Shown here: positions 25,082-37,066 of the stretch, one piece after another | How the letters are laid out: each line of letters starts with the position of its first letter | Position numbering within the stretch: the stretch's first letter is position 1 | Assembly: GCF_003674065.1 (NCBI RefSeq) | Contig: NZ_RDBE01000006.1 | Coordinates: forward strand, 597,613 to 661,612 | Reading direction: 5' to 3' | DNA from: Nocardioides mangrovicus | Lineage (GTDB): Bacteria; Actinomycetota; Actinomycetes; Propionibacteriales; Nocardioidaceae | DNA: 64,000 nucleotides | The notes under the pieces: generated by a model | What the model was told of the DNA's origin: nothing | Database searches by the model: none | Seen by the model: the letters and a program-made list of their open reading frames with translations, nothing else | Program-made: the position numbers and the translations under genes

Positions 25082-26336
25082 CGTACGGCTCCCCGTCGGC
25101 GGCCGGGGCGCGCACCCGGCCGACCAGGCCGGCCACGGCCAAGATGGTGGCGACGTAGGGCAGCATGGCCAGGAAGTTCGACGGGATGCCCGGCACCGTG
25201 AACGAGAGCAGCGTCTGCAGTGCCGAGGCGAAGCCGAACAGCAGCGACGCGGCGACCGCGCCGCGCGGGCTCCAGCGGCCGAAGATCAGCGCGGCCAGGG
25301 CGATGAAGCCGTTGCCGGAGGTGATGTTCTTGCCGAACGCGCCCACCGAGCCGACCGTGAAGTAGGCGCCGCCGATGCCGGCGATCGCGCCGCCGATGAT
25401 GACGTTGCGGTAGCGCATCGCCAGCACCTTGATACCCACGGTGTCGGCGGCCTTGGGGTGCTCGCCGATCGCGCGGGTGCGCAGCCCCCAGCGGGTGCGG
25501 AAGAGCGCGACGTCGACGGCCACGATGATCACGTAGGTCAGGTAGACCACGATGTTGGCCTGGAACAGCAGCGGCCCGATGAACGGGATGTCGCCGAGCA
25601 CCGGGAGGTCGATCGGCTTGAACACCTTGGGGGTGTTGAGCGCCTGGGTGTTCTGCTGCATGAAGGCGTCGTAGAAGAAGCCGGTGAGCCCCAGCGCGAA
25701 GACGTTGAGCACGACGCCGAGGACGACCTGGTTGACCAGGTACTTGATGGCGAAGACGGCCAGGATGGCGCCGATCAGCGCGCCGAAGACCGCGGCGCCG
25801 ACCAGGCCGAACCAGCTGCCGGCCACCGAGCCGATGAGCGCGGCGCCGAACGCACCGGCCAGCATCTGGCCCTCGATGGCGACGTTGATGACGCCCGACC
25901 GCTCGCACAGCACGCCCGCCATCGCGCCCAGCATGAGCGGCACGGCCAGGCCGATGGAGTTCTGCAACAGGCCGGTCAGGTCGACGCGGGCGCCGTCGCC
26001 GTGGGCCGAGACCCAGGTCAAGAACGCGACGACGAAGAGAAGGAGCGAGCCGCCCAGCACCAGGCCCACCTGCTGGCGCCGGAAGCCGCGCGCGAGCTGG
26101 TAGCCGGCGAGCGCCAGGATCACGACGCCGACGACCACACCGGTGGCCAGGCCGGGCAGCACCAGCTTGTTCAGGTGCGCCTTGGCCGAGCCGTCCAGCT
26201 TCAGGCCGAGGAACCACAGGCTGACGACCCCGAGCAGCACCAGGAACGCACCGACCCCGATCCGGGTGCGGAGGGGCTGGGCGTCGACGACCTGGTGCTC
26301 GACGACGACCTCGGTGGCCTGCTCCGTGGTGGCCAT
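25071..26336 (-). CDS. Nucleoside ABC transporter permease (BMP-dependent, second permease)
   Basis: A 421-residue polytopic protein of the BPD_transp_2 family. Residues about 30-130 add extra hydrophobic helices before the core LMLGAMAGVLCERSGVINVAIEG, a sequence typical of nucleoside importer permeases (NupQ/YufQ type). Later YRNVIIGGAIAGIGGAYFT and GWSPR-like FGRWSPRGA are conserved. ATG 26336 overlaps the stop of the first permease gene. Confidence 0.92.
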   Translation of the reverse strand: MATTEQATEVVVEHQVVDAQPLRTRIGVGAFLVLLGVVSLWFLGLKLDGSAKAHLNKLVLPGLATGVVVGVVILALAGYQLARGFRRQQVGLVLGGSLLLFVVAFLTWVSAHGDGARVDLTGLLQNSIGLAVPLMLGAMAGVLCERSGVINVAIEGQMLAGAFGAALIGSVAGSWFGLVGAAVFGALIGAILAVFAIKYLVNQVVLGVVLNVFALGLTGFFYDAFMQQNTQALNTPKVFKPIDLPVLGDIPFIGPLLFQANIVVYLTYVIIVAVDVALFRTRWGLRTRAIGEHPKAADTVGIKVLAMRYRNVIIGGAIAGIGGAYFTVGSVGAFGKNITSGNGFIALAALIFGRWSPRGAVAASLLFGFASALQTLLSFTVPGIPSNFLAMLPYVATILAVAGLVGRVRAPAADGEPYVAR

Positions 26337-27577
26337 CACCCGTTCCATCCCTTCGCGAGCGCCTGGCCGACGCCGGCACCGCTGGCCTTGATGCGGAAGA
26401 TCGCGCGGACCACCGCCGGCGCGGCGATGAACAGCACGATGAGCGACTGGATCACCTGCACCAGGTCGATCGGGGTGCCGGTGACCGACTGCAGCTGGAC
26501 GCCGCCGGCGTGCAGCGCGCCGAAGAGAAGCCCGGCCCAGACGATGCCGCCGGGCTTGGCGCGTCCCAGCAGCGCGACGGTGATGGCGTCGAAGCCGATG
26601 CCGGCGTCGATGTCCTGGGTGATCTGGGTGTTGGTGCCCACCGCCTGGCAGGCGCCGGCCAGGCCGGCCAGCGCGCCGGCGACGACCATGACGACGATGA
26701 TGCTGCGCCCGACGTCCATCCCGGCGGTACGCGAGGCGAACTGGTTGGCGCCCACCGCCTTGAGCCGGAAGCCGAGCACGCTGCGCTCGAGCAGCCACCA
26801 CACGGCCCAGGCGGCGAGGAGCGCCAGGATCAGGCCGGCGTGCACGCGCATCGTCGAGCCCAGCAGCGGTGGCAGCTGAGCGCTCTTGTCGACCGGGCGC
26901 GAGATGGCCTGGCCGAAGGGCGGCGCCTGGAACCACTTCACCGAGAGCAGGTAGGCCAGGAGGGCCGTGGCGACGTAGTTGAGCATGATCGTGGTGATCA
27001 CCTCGTGCGCGCCGGTGCGGGCCTTGAGCCACCCAACCAGCCCGCCCCACAGCGCGCCGCCCAGGGCCGCGGCCAGCACCGCCACGAGCAGGTGGAGCAC
27101 CGGCGGCAGGTCCCAGGCGAAGCCGACGTAGCCGCCGAAGATCGCCCCCAGGACGATCTGGCCCTGCCCGCCGATGTTGAACAGCCCGGCGCGGAAGGCC
27201 AGCCCCACCGAGAGCCCGCCCAGGATCAGCGGCGTGGCGTTGGTCAGCGTCTCCGAGAGCGGGCCGAGGTAGCCGACCAGCGTGCCGTTGGCCGCCGTCC
27301 GTGGGTTGAAGATCGCGCCCTGGAAGAGCGCCACGTAGCCGTGCCAGGCGGCCTCGGCGCCGTAGGTGAAGGTGTCGAAGGGCCACTGGAAGAAATAACC
27401 GGCGGCCGAGCGGGTGCGCTGGTCGGCCAGGGCGATCAGGACCCCGCCGATGACCAGCGCGACCACGACGGCCAGCGCCGTCACCAGCAGGTCGCTGGAG
27501 CGGGTGGGCCGCTTCAGCCGCGGGCCGGCGGCGGGTGTGGGGTCCGCGGTGGTCGGGTCGGTCTGCGTGGCGCTCAT
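26336..27577 (-). CDS. Nucleoside ABC transporter permease (BMP-dependent, first permease)
   Basis: A 413-residue membrane protein of the NupP/YufP type. After a Pro-rich cytosolic N terminus, the core has LTNATPLILGGLSVGLAFRAGLFNIGGQGQ and GAHEVITTIMLNYVA, the signatures of this permease half. ATG 27577 overlaps the ATPase stop by four bases. Forms the channel with the second permease. Confidence 0.93.
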   Translation of the reverse strand: MSATQTDPTTADPTPAAGPRLKRPTRSSDLLVTALAVVVALVIGGVLIALADQRTRSAAGYFFQWPFDTFTYGAEAAWHGYVALFQGAIFNPRTAANGTLVGYLGPLSETLTNATPLILGGLSVGLAFRAGLFNIGGQGQIVLGAIFGGYVGFAWDLPPVLHLLVAVLAAALGGALWGGLVGWLKARTGAHEVITTIMLNYVATALLAYLLSVKWFQAPPFGQAISRPVDKSAQLPPLLGSTMRVHAGLILALLAAWAVWWLLERSVLGFRLKAVGANQFASRTAGMDVGRSIIVVMVVAGALAGLAGACQAVGTNTQITQDIDAGIGFDAITVALLGRAKPGGIVWAGLLFGALHAGGVQLQSVTGTPIDLVQVIQSLIVLFIAAPAVVRAIFRIKASGAGVGQALAKGWNG

Positions 27578-29094
27578 GCCGGCTTCGCCTCCAGGACCGA
27601 GGCGTCGCCGGCCATCAGCAGGCCGATGGTCTCGGCGTCGGTGCCGCCGGGCACCTCGCCGATGATCCGGCCGCGGTACATCACGCCGATGCGGTCGGCC
27701 AGGCCCAGCACCTCGTCGAGCTCGGTGGAGACCAGCACGACGGCGGCACCGGCGTCGCGCGCGGCGACGATGCGCTGGTGCACGAACTCCATCGAGCCGA
27801 CGTCGAGGCCGCGCGTGGGCTGGGCCACGATGAGCAGCCGCAGCTCGCGCGACATCTCCCGGGCCAAGACGACCTTCTGCTGGTTGCCGCCCGAGAGCGT
27901 CGAGGCCGCGGCGTCCACCCCGGAGGTGCGCACGTCGTACTCGCTGACCCGCTCCTCGGCGAAGCCGTGGATGTAGTCCAGGTCCAGGCTCCAGCCCTTG
28001 CGGTAGGGCTTGTCGTCGTAGAGGTCGAGCACCAGGTTCTCGGCCACGGTGAAGCTGGAGATCAGCCCGTCGTGCAGCCGGTCCTCGGGCACGTAGCCCA
28101 CGCCGGAGTCGAGGATGGCGTCGACGCCGGCCTTGGTGATGTCGGCGCCGTCGAGGTGCACGCTGCCCGACTCGACCGGGGTCAGCCCGACCAGCGCCTC
28201 GGTCAGCTCGGTCTGCCCGTTGCCCTGCACACCGGCCAGCGCATAGATCTCACCGGCGCGCACCTTCAGCGAGACGTCGTCGACCAGCACCTGGCCGGCC
28301 GCGTCGACGACGCGCAGCGTGTCGGTGCGCAGCCGCTCGTCGCCCGGCTTCGCGGTGGCCTTGTCGACCTCCAGCTTCACCGGGCGGCCGACCATGAGCG
28401 AGGCCAGCTCGGCGGCGGTGGAGGTGGGGCTCGCCTCACCGACCACCTTGCCGCGCCGGATGACGGTGATCCGGTCGGCGACGGCGCGCACCTCGCGCAG
28501 CTTGTGGGTGATGAAGACGATCGAGGTGCCGGCCTCCTTCAGCGAGCGCATCACCTCGATGAGCTCGTCGGTCTCCTGCGGGGTGAGCACGGCCGTCGGC
28601 TCGTCGAGGATGAGCACCTGCGCGTCGCGGACCAGCGCCTTGAGGATCTCCACCCGCTGCTGCACGCCGACCGGGAGGTCCTGCACGAGCGCGTCGACCG
28701 GCACCTGCAGGCCGTAGCGCCGCGAGACCTCCTCGACCTCCTTGCGCGCGCGGCGGCGGTCCAGGAAGCCCAGCGGTCTGGTGCGCTCGTGGCCGAGCTC
28801 GATGTTCTCGGCGACGGTGAAGACCGGGATCAGCATGAAGTGCTGGTGCACCATGCCGATGCCGGCGCGCATCGCATCGCCGGGGCCGGCGAAGGTGACC
28901 GGCACGTCGTCGATGAGGATCTCGCCCTCGTCGGGCTGGTAGAGCCCGTAGAGGGTGTTCATCAGCGTGCTCTTGCCGGCCCCGTTCTCGCCCAGCAGGG
29001 CGTGGATCTCACCCGGCTCGACGACCAGGTCGATCGAGTCGTTGGCCGTGAGCGCGCCGAAGCGCTTGGTGATCCCGCGCAGCTCGAGCTTCAC
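27574..29094 (-). CDS. Nucleoside ABC transporter ATPase with two nucleotide-binding domains
   Basis: A 506-residue protein with tandem ATPase domains, as in sugar and nucleoside importers. Domain 1 has Walker A GENGAGKST and DEPTAVLTPQE. Domain 2 has a degenerate Walker A (GVQGNGQTE), a full signature LSGGNQQKVVLARE and a QPTRGLDVGS segment. Only one site is therefore likely to hydrolyse ATP well. ATG 29094 lies 85 bases after the BMP lipoprotein gene, behind a strong stem-loop. Confidence 0.94.
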   Translation of the reverse strand: MKLELRGITKRFGALTANDSIDLVVEPGEIHALLGENGAGKSTLMNTLYGLYQPDEGEILIDDVPVTFAGPGDAMRAGIGMVHQHFMLIPVFTVAENIELGHERTRPLGFLDRRRARKEVEEVSRRYGLQVPVDALVQDLPVGVQQRVEILKALVRDAQVLILDEPTAVLTPQETDELIEVMRSLKEAGTSIVFITHKLREVRAVADRITVIRRGKVVGEASPTSTAAELASLMVGRPVKLEVDKATAKPGDERLRTDTLRVVDAAGQVLVDDVSLKVRAGEIYALAGVQGNGQTELTEALVGLTPVESGSVHLDGADITKAGVDAILDSGVGYVPEDRLHDGLISSFTVAENLVLDLYDDKPYRKGWSLDLDYIHGFAEERVSEYDVRTSGVDAAASTLSGGNQQKVVLAREMSRELRLLIVAQPTRGLDVGSMEFVHQRIVAARDAGAAVVLVSTELDEVLGLADRIGVMYRGRIIGEVPGGTDAETIGLLMAGDASVLEAKPA

Positions 29095-29134
29095 CCGATC
29101 TCCTCCCTGATCGCCTGGTCGCCACAGTAGAAGA

Positions 29135-29166
29135 GCCGGGAGGCACCCTGCTGGGTGCCTCCCGGC
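29135..29166 (-). terminator. Strong intra-operon stem-loop between lipoprotein and ATPase genes
   Basis: A perfect 14-bp stem (GCCGGGAGGCACCC and complement) with a 4-base loop, 13 bases after the BMP lipoprotein stop. No clear run of T follows. It probably acts as a partial terminator or mRNA stabiliser that gives more binding protein than ATPase, a common arrangement in ABC importer operons. Confidence 0.6.
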
Positions 29167-29178
29167 CCGCGGGCTTCG

Positions 29179-30267
29179 TCAGCTGGTGGGCTGGCTCTGC
29201 GAGGTGATCGTGATGCTGCCGTCCTCGATGCCGGAGGCCACCTGCTTGATCTCGCTTTGCAGGTCGCTCGGGATCTTCGACTCCCAGTCGTGGTACGGCG
29301 CCAGGCCGGTGCCGCCGTTCTTGAGCGTGCCGACGTAGTTGCCGCTGGGGAAGGAGCCCTTGGCGGCCGCCTCGGCGTACTCCTGGGTGGACTTGGTCAG
29401 GCCCTTGGTGACGCTGGAGAGGAAGTACTTGCAGTACTGCGACGCGCTCTCGCAGCCGTCGGTGTCGACCCAGATCAGCATCAGCTTGCCGCCCGAGGCC
29501 TCGGCCGCGGCACCCGAGCCCAGACCGGTGCCACCGGCCACCGGGAAGACGACGTCGGCGCCCTGCTGCTCGAAGGCCTGGGTGATGGCCTTGCCCTTGT
29601 TCTGGTCGGTGAAGGACTGGGCGAACGTGCCGGCCTTGGGCTTGGTCTCGTCCCAGCCGAGGACCTTGACCGACTTGTTCTTCTGCTTGTTGTAGTACTG
29701 CACGCCCTCCCAGAAGCCGTCCATGTAGATGGTCACCGGCGGGATGTTGAGACCGCCGTAGGTGGCCACCGTGCCCGTCTTGCTCATGCCGGCGGCGAGG
29801 TAGCCACCGAGGAAGCCGCCCTGCGCGGTGTTGTACTGCAGGCCGTAGACGTTGGAGCCCGAGGACGAGGAGTCGATCTCGGCGTAGTGCTGCTTCGGGT
29901 TGGCCTTGGCCACCTTCTTGACCGCGTCGCTCATCAGACCGCCGACGGCGATGACGGTGTCGCAACCCTTGTTGGTCTCGGTGGTCAGGTTCGGGGTGTA
30001 GTCGTTCTGGGAGTTCGACGACACGTAGGAGGACTTGATGCTCGAGTTCGCCTTGGAGGCCGCCTGCAGGCCGGCCCAGGAGGCCTGGTTGAACGAGTGG
30101 TCGTCGACACCGCCGGTGTCGAGGACCATGCACGCGCTGATGCTCTTGGAGCTGCTGCTGCCGCTCCCACCGCTGTCGCCGCTGGACGCGGGCTTGCCGC
30201 AGCCGGCCGCGGTGGCGGCCAGCGTGAGGACCCCGAGGCCCGCCATGATCTTGGTAGACAGACGCAC
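29179..30267 (-). CDS. BMP family nucleoside-binding lipoprotein
   Basis: A 362-residue substrate-binding lipoprotein (BmpA/PnrA/BmpD family). N-terminal signal with lipobox AAGC, then a Gly/Ser linker. The domain has VLDTGGVDDHSFNQASWAG, a signature of the family, and AQGGFLGGYLAAGM. GTG 30267 has GGAGAGAG upstream. It captures purine or pyrimidine nucleosides for the importer; placement at the head of the cdd-deoA operon supports nucleoside salvage. Confidence 0.93.
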   Translation of the reverse strand: MRLSTKIMAGLGVLTLAATAAGCGKPASSGDSGGSGSSSSKSISACMVLDTGGVDDHSFNQASWAGLQAASKANSSIKSSYVSSNSQNDYTPNLTTETNKGCDTVIAVGGLMSDAVKKVAKANPKQHYAEIDSSSSGSNVYGLQYNTAQGGFLGGYLAAGMSKTGTVATYGGLNIPPVTIYMDGFWEGVQYYNKQKNKSVKVLGWDETKPKAGTFAQSFTDQNKGKAITQAFEQQGADVVFPVAGGTGLGSGAAAEASGGKLMLIWVDTDGCESASQYCKYFLSSVTKGLTKSTQEYAEAAAKGSFPSGNYVGTLKNGGTGLAPYHDWESKIPSDLQSEIKQVASGIEDGSITITSQSQPTS

Positions 30268-30358
30268 GATTCTGCTCTCTCCTCAGCAGTTGCCGACGCC
30301 TCGGTGAGCGTCGGGAGTGGCCCGCACTCTAGACCGAGCAGATGTCGCCGAGCATCAC

Positions 30359-30384
30359 AACAACTGCCGGAGCGGGCAGTTGTT
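30359..30384 (-). terminator. Stem-loop terminator after the M20 gene
   Basis: A perfect 10-bp inverted repeat (AACAACTGCC and complement) with a 6-base loop, located 24 bases downstream of the amidohydrolase stop and before the nucleoside operon. On the leftward transcript it ends in a T-rich stretch. A second small hairpin (30401-30420) covers the amidohydrolase stop codon. Confidence 0.65.
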
Positions 30385-30407
30385 ACCTGTCAGTGATCGA
30401 CCAGACC

Positions 30408-31598
30408 TCAGCTGGTCTGGACCGACCCGCTCGAGACGGCGAGCGCCGTGCGTGCGAGCAGCCGGGCGGCGACCCCCGTCGCCCGCTCGTCGACCGCCAG
30501 GTTGCCCTGGTGCAGGTCGTACGTCGCACCGCCCGGGGTCCGCGTCCCCAGACGGGCCATGGCGCCCGGCACCTGCTCGAGGTACCAGGCGAAGTCCTCG
30601 CCGCCGAGGCTCTGCCGGGTGGACTTCACCTGGTCGGCCCCGAGCAGGTCGGCGGCCACCCGATTCAGCAGCGCGGTCTCGGCGGGCGCGTTGACCACCG
30701 GCGGCACCCCGCGGACGTAGTCGACCTCCGCGGTGACCCCGTACGGGAGCAGCAGCTGGGCCACCAGCTCGCGGATCAGCTCCTCGGCCTCGGCCCAGGC
30801 CACCGCGTCGAGCATGCGCACCGTGCCGGCGGCGCGGCCGACCGACGGGATCACGTTCATCGCCGCACCGGCCTGCACCACGCCCCACACCACGCTGGCG
30901 CCGGCGCGCGGGTCGAACCGTCGTGAGAGCGCGGCCGGCAGCTCGGTGACCAGCTTGCCCAGGGCGAAGGTGAGGTCCTGGGTCAGGTGCGGGCGCGAGG
31001 TGTGGCCGCCGTGTCCCCCGAGCCGGACGCTCAGCGAGTCCGCCGCCCCGGTGATCGGCCCCTCGCGCAGCCCGATCGACCCGACGTCGACACCGGGGTC
31101 GCAGTGCACGCAGAAGATCGCGACGACGTCGTCGAGCACGCCGTCGGCCACCGCCGAGCGGGCGCCGCCGGGCATGACCTCCTCGGCGGGCTGGAAGACC
31201 AGCCGCACGCGGTGCTCGAGCCGGTCGCCGAGCGAGGCCAGCGCCAGCCCGGCGCCGAGCAGGGCGGTCGTGTGGACGTCGTGACCGCAGGCGTGGGCGA
31301 CGTCGGCGACGGTGGAGGCCCAGGGCAGCCCGGTGCGGTCGGGCACGGGCAGGGCGTCGAGGTCCGCGCGCAGCACGACCGTCGGCCCGTCCTCGGGGCC
31401 GACCTCCGCGACCAGCCCGGTGGTGGCGGCCAGCGGGCGGCTGCGGACGCCGGCGTCGGCCAGCCGTTTGGCCACCAGCTCGGTGGTGCGCTCCTCGTGC
31501 CAGGACAGCTCGGGGTGGGCGTGCAGGTCGCGACGGATGTCGACCAGCTCGGGGTCGAGGCGGTCGAGCGCCTCGGAGATCACCACGTCCGGTTCCAC
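30408..31598 (-). CDS. M20 family amidohydrolase (hippurate hydrolase/AbgB-like)
   Basis: A 396-residue metallo-amidohydrolase. Key elements: LHAHPELSWHE at the N terminus, VVLRADLDALPV, HACGHDVHTT and VFQPAEEVMPGG (catalytic Glu), and a dimerisation region in the middle. It removes acyl groups from N-acyl amino acids or related amides. GTG 31598 is preceded by a -10-like TAACCT but no ribosome binding site. The precise substrate cannot be told from sequence. Confidence 0.92.
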   Translation of the reverse strand: MEPDVVISEALDRLDPELVDIRRDLHAHPELSWHEERTTELVAKRLADAGVRSRPLAATTGLVAEVGPEDGPTVVLRADLDALPVPDRTGLPWASTVADVAHACGHDVHTTALLGAGLALASLGDRLEHRVRLVFQPAEEVMPGGARSAVADGVLDDVVAIFCVHCDPGVDVGSIGLREGPITGAADSLSVRLGGHGGHTSRPHLTQDLTFALGKLVTELPAALSRRFDPRAGASVVWGVVQAGAAMNVIPSVGRAAGTVRMLDAVAWAEAEELIRELVAQLLLPYGVTAEVDYVRGVPPVVNAPAETALLNRVAADLLGADQVKSTRQSLGGEDFAWYLEQVPGAMARLGTRTPGGATYDLHQGNLAVDERATGVAARLLARTALAVSSGSVQTS

Positions 31599-31605
31599 TG
31601 ACCGA

Positions 31606-31611
31606 AGGTTA
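31606..31611 (-). promoter_or_regulatory. -10 box of a probable leaderless promoter
   Basis: TAACCT on the minus strand ends seven bases before GTG 31598 of the amidohydrolase. Its TAA is also the stop codon of the upstream membrane-protein gene, so promoter and stop overlap. Confidence 0.45.
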
Positions 31612-32178
31612 CTGGGCGGCTCGGATCGCGTTGAACCGGAACACGAAGTCCGGGGAGGTGACGCCGGTCTTGGCGAACAGGTTGGTGGAGTTGATGCAGG
31701 TGCCGTCGCCGGGCCGGACGAAGGAGCCGGAGAAGCGCACCTGGTCGCCGTCGTGGAGGTCGGCCACCTTCTCGAAGGGCGTGGAGCCGGGACGCAGCTT
31801 CGCCCGGTCGGCGGTGTGGAGCATGACGCCGTCGTCGAGCGCGACGGTGACCTCGCCCTGCTGGGCGTCGGTCGAGACGCCGTGCAGGGTGCCCAGCCAG
31901 TCGTGCACCCGGCGGGAGGGTCCCAGCAGCGCGCAGATGGTGCGGTCGCGGTGCCGACGGGCCGAGACCAGGGTGACCGCGTTGCCGTCGGCCACCCGGT
32001 CCTGCGCGGCGCCGACGGCCACGGTGAACAGCCACTGCGGCAGCGGCGGCCCTGCCGGCTCGCTGGCGTCGGAGCGGCGGACGACGCCGACCAGCGCGAG
32101 GACGAGCACGACGCCGACCACGGGAACCCAGACGCCGGGGCCCACCCGGCGTCGGATCCAGGACGGCACCCAACTCAC
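31609..32178 (-). CDS. Predicted membrane-anchored protein of unknown function
   Basis: A 189-residue protein I do not recognise. A basic N terminus (WIRRRVGPG) leads into one hydrophobic helix (about residues 14-30), then an external domain of about 155 residues with two Cys (TICALL and GTCINS) that could form a disulfide. The C-terminal part (HDGDQVRFSGSF to DFVFRF) looks like a small beta barrel. GTG 32178 is the first usable start; upstream the frame overlaps meaB. It lies 23 bases after meaB and may share its transcript. Confidence 0.65.
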   Translation of the reverse strand: MSWVPSWIRRRVGPGVWVPVVGVVLVLALVGVVRRSDASEPAGPPLPQWLFTVAVGAAQDRVADGNAVTLVSARRHRDRTICALLGPSRRVHDWLGTLHGVSTDAQQGEVTVALDDGVMLHTADRAKLRPGSTPFEKVADLHDGDQVRFSGSFVRPGDGTCINSTNLFAKTGVTSPDFVFRFNAIRAAQ

Positions 32179-32201
32179 CGGGCCAGTGTGGGGCGTGACG
32201 C

Positions 32202-33193
32202 TCAGCCCTCGTCGTAGGCGCGCAGGATCCGGTCGGCCGCGAGCGGCGCGGGCAGCTCGCCGGAGAGCACCTGCGCGCGAACCTCGTCGCGCACGCCGCG
32301 GACGCCCGCAGAACGTCGCAGCCGCTGCTGCAGCTCGTCGCGCACCAGGGCCCAGGTGAACTCCAGCTGCTGCTCGGCGCGCTTGCCGGCCAGGCCCTGG
32401 GCGCCCAGCGACTCGCGGTGGGCGAGCACCTTCGCCCACACCTCGTCGATGCCGGTGCCCTCCAGGGCCGAGCAGGTGAGCACCGGCGGGGTCCAGTCCT
32501 CGCTGCGCGCGACCAGCCGCAGCGCGCTGGACAGGTCGCGCGCCGCCTCGCGGGCCTCGCCGGCCCGGTCGTCCCCACCCTGGGCGTCGGCCTTGTTCAC
32601 GGCGATGACGTCGGCGATCTCGAGGATCCCCTTCTTGATGCCCTGCAGCTGGTCGCCGGTGCGGGCCAGGGTAAGGAAGCAGAAGGTGTCGACCATGCCG
32701 GCCACCGTCACCTCCGACTGCCCGACGCCGACGGTCTCCACCAGCACCACGTCGTAGCCGGCGGCCTCGAGCACGATCATCGCCTGGGTGGTCGCGCGGG
32801 CCACGCCGCCGAGCGTGCCCGCCGAGGGCGAGGGCCGGATGTAGGCCAGCGGGTCGGCGGCGAGCGCGCCCATCCGGGTCTTGTCGCCGAGCACCGAGCC
32901 GCCGGTGCGCACCGAGGAGGGGTCGACGGCGAGCACGCCGACCCGCTGCTCGCGGCCGGTGAGCAGCGTGCCGAGCGCTTCGATGAAGGTGGACTTGCCG
33001 ACGCCCGGCACACCGGAGATGCCGACCCGGACGCACGGGCTGTCGTTGCCGGGCGCCAGCTGGCCGACCAGCTCGCGCGCGGCTTCGCGATGGTCCGCGC
33101 GGCCGCTCTCGACCAGCGTGATCGCCCGCGAGACGCTGGCCCGCTCCCCCGCCCGGACGCCGTCGACGAGGGCGTCGACGTCCACGAGGGGCA

Positions 33194-33194
<1 letters not shown>
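32202..33194 (-). CDS. meaB: Methylmalonyl-CoA mutase-associated GTPase MeaB
   Basis: A 330-residue G3E GTPase. Walker A GVPGVGKST, VDPSSVRTGGSVLGDKTRM, VETVGVGQSE and NKAD are all present. MeaB gates cofactor loading and protects or repairs the adenosylcobalamin-dependent mutase. GTG 33194 shares one base with the mutB stop, so it is translated with the mutase. The C-terminal helical dimerisation region is complete. Confidence 0.95.
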
Positions 33195-35391
<2,197 letters not shown>

Positions 35392-35395
<4 letters not shown>

Positions 35396-36966
35396 GACAG
35401 CTTCTCCCGCACGGTGGTGAGGAACGCGACCGCATCGGTGCCGACGCGGGCGGCGTCGTCGACGCCGAGACTCTGTCCGTTCGGGAGGCCGGGCTTGCCG
35501 GCCACCACGACCCACTGCGCGCCGGCCTCGCGCAGAGCGCCGACGAGCTCGGCGCCCCAGGCGGCGTAGGTCGGGTCCGCTCCGGCGAGCATGACGACCG
35601 CTTGGCCGTCGTAGGCGGCGAGGACGTCCTCGACACCGTCGGTCGGCCCGGCCGACACCACGGTGAGCCCACCCGCGGCGAGCAGGTTCGTCGCGAACCC
35701 GGCGCGCGCGGTGTGGCTGGCGAGCGGACCCATGGTGGCCAAGAAGACGGGCTGCTCGACGGGCCGGTCGCGCAACGCCTCAAAGGCGGCGCCGTAGCCG
35801 GCCGGCTCGCCGGACAGCGCGCCCTCGTCGGCCGACGGGAACTCGCTGAGCCCGGTGATCGGCTGGCTGCGGCGCGCCACGCGTCCGGCCCGCTCGGCGG
35901 CGGTCGCGGCGACGCGGGCGTCGAAAGCGTCGGTGCCGTCCTGCTCGATCCGCGCGAGCTCGGCCCATGCCGCCTCGGCCAGGTCGTGGGTGAGGCGCTC
36001 GACCAGGAACGAGCCGCCGGCGGCGTCGGCCACCACGGCCAGGTGCGACTCCTCGATCAGCAGGTGCGAGACGTTGCGCGCCATCCGCCGGCCCAGCGTC
36101 GAGTTCTCGAAGGGCAGCACGGTGACGGAGTCGGCGCCGCCGACACCCGCGGCGAAGCCGGCGACGGTGGTGCGCAGCAGGTTGACGTGGCGGTCGTAGC
36201 GGCTGGTCATCATCGTGCTGGTGACCGCGTGCTGGCGTTGCGCGACATCGGCGATCGAGGACAGCTCGAGCATCCGAGCCCACAGCACGCGGGCGGCGCG
36301 CAGCTTGGCGATGGTGGCGAACTGGTCGTCGGTGGCGGCGTAGCGGAACTCCAGCAGCGCCGGGTCGCCGACCCGTCGCAGGTAGGCGGCCCCGAGCCAG
36401 CAGCCCCAGGCCAGCTCCTGCGCATCGGAGGCGCCGTCGCGGTGCGCGGCACTGGCATCGGCGACGAAGCCCAGCACGCCCGCGCCGCGGGCACGGTCGG
36501 CCTGCGCCTCATCGGCCTCCTCGGCCGGGTGGCCGAGGTTGGTGTGCGGGTGGAGCTCGCCCATGGCCAGGAGCTCGGTCGCTGCGGAAGGGTCGGCGAG
36601 CACCACCGGGGCGATGTCGAGCAGCACGTCGGCGAGGACGGTCTCGGGCGGACCCTGGAGCCACAGCGAGGTGGCGCCGCCGGTCAGCTCGGCCTGCGCC
36701 TGCTGGCCGTCGCCGGCTCGGGCACGGATGTCCCAGGCACCGGCTCGGGTCGGCCGCACGGGCTGCGGCAGGTCCGCCACCAGGGCGGAGGTGCCGAGCG
36801 GGGTGACGTCGATGCCATCGAGGGTGGTGCGGGCCAGCGTCGACCAGACGTCGTGGTCGGGAGCGTCGTCGGCCAGCCGGTGCGCCTTGCGGAGCACCCC
36901 GGCCGCGGCGGCCTCCCAGGCCTCGACGCCGTGGGACGCAGCGTCGTCGTCCAGCGCGAGGGACAT
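35392..36966 (-). CDS. mutA: Methylmalonyl-CoA mutase, small subunit
   Basis: A 524-residue MutA-type subunit. Core motifs include [47 protein letters not shown] and [26 protein letters not shown]. The C-terminal domain keeps the cobalamin-domain fold but lacks the DxHxxG motif, as expected for the non-catalytic partner. It is shorter than the roughly 600-residue actinobacterial MutA I know, mostly by compact loops. ATG 36966 sits at the correct distance from a -10 box and starts the mutA-mutB-meaB operon. Confidence 0.93.
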
Positions 36967-36973
36967 GCCAGCG

Positions 36974-36979
36974 ACCCTA
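36974..36979 (-). promoter_or_regulatory. -10 box of a probable leaderless promoter
   Basis: TAGGGT on the minus strand ends seven bases before ATG 36966 of mutA; there is no ribosome binding site between. No cobalamin riboswitch fits in the 100 bases before the divergent gene. Confidence 0.5.
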
Positions 36980-37066
36980 GGGTGGTGCCGTGGCATCGGC
37001 CACACGCTGTGAACTATCCAACCCGCGTTCACCTGCTGGTCGGACCCGTCGGACACGGTGGGCTTC

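Noticed and set aside
25458-26879. A 473-codon open frame antisense to the nucleoside permeases
   Set aside because: Antisense shadow of two clear permease genes, with charged low-complexity translation.
36967-37066. A cobalamin riboswitch upstream of mutA
   Set aside because: Only about 100 bases separate mutA from the divergent gene, and a -10 box sits seven bases before the mutA ATG, leaving no leader RNA to fold.
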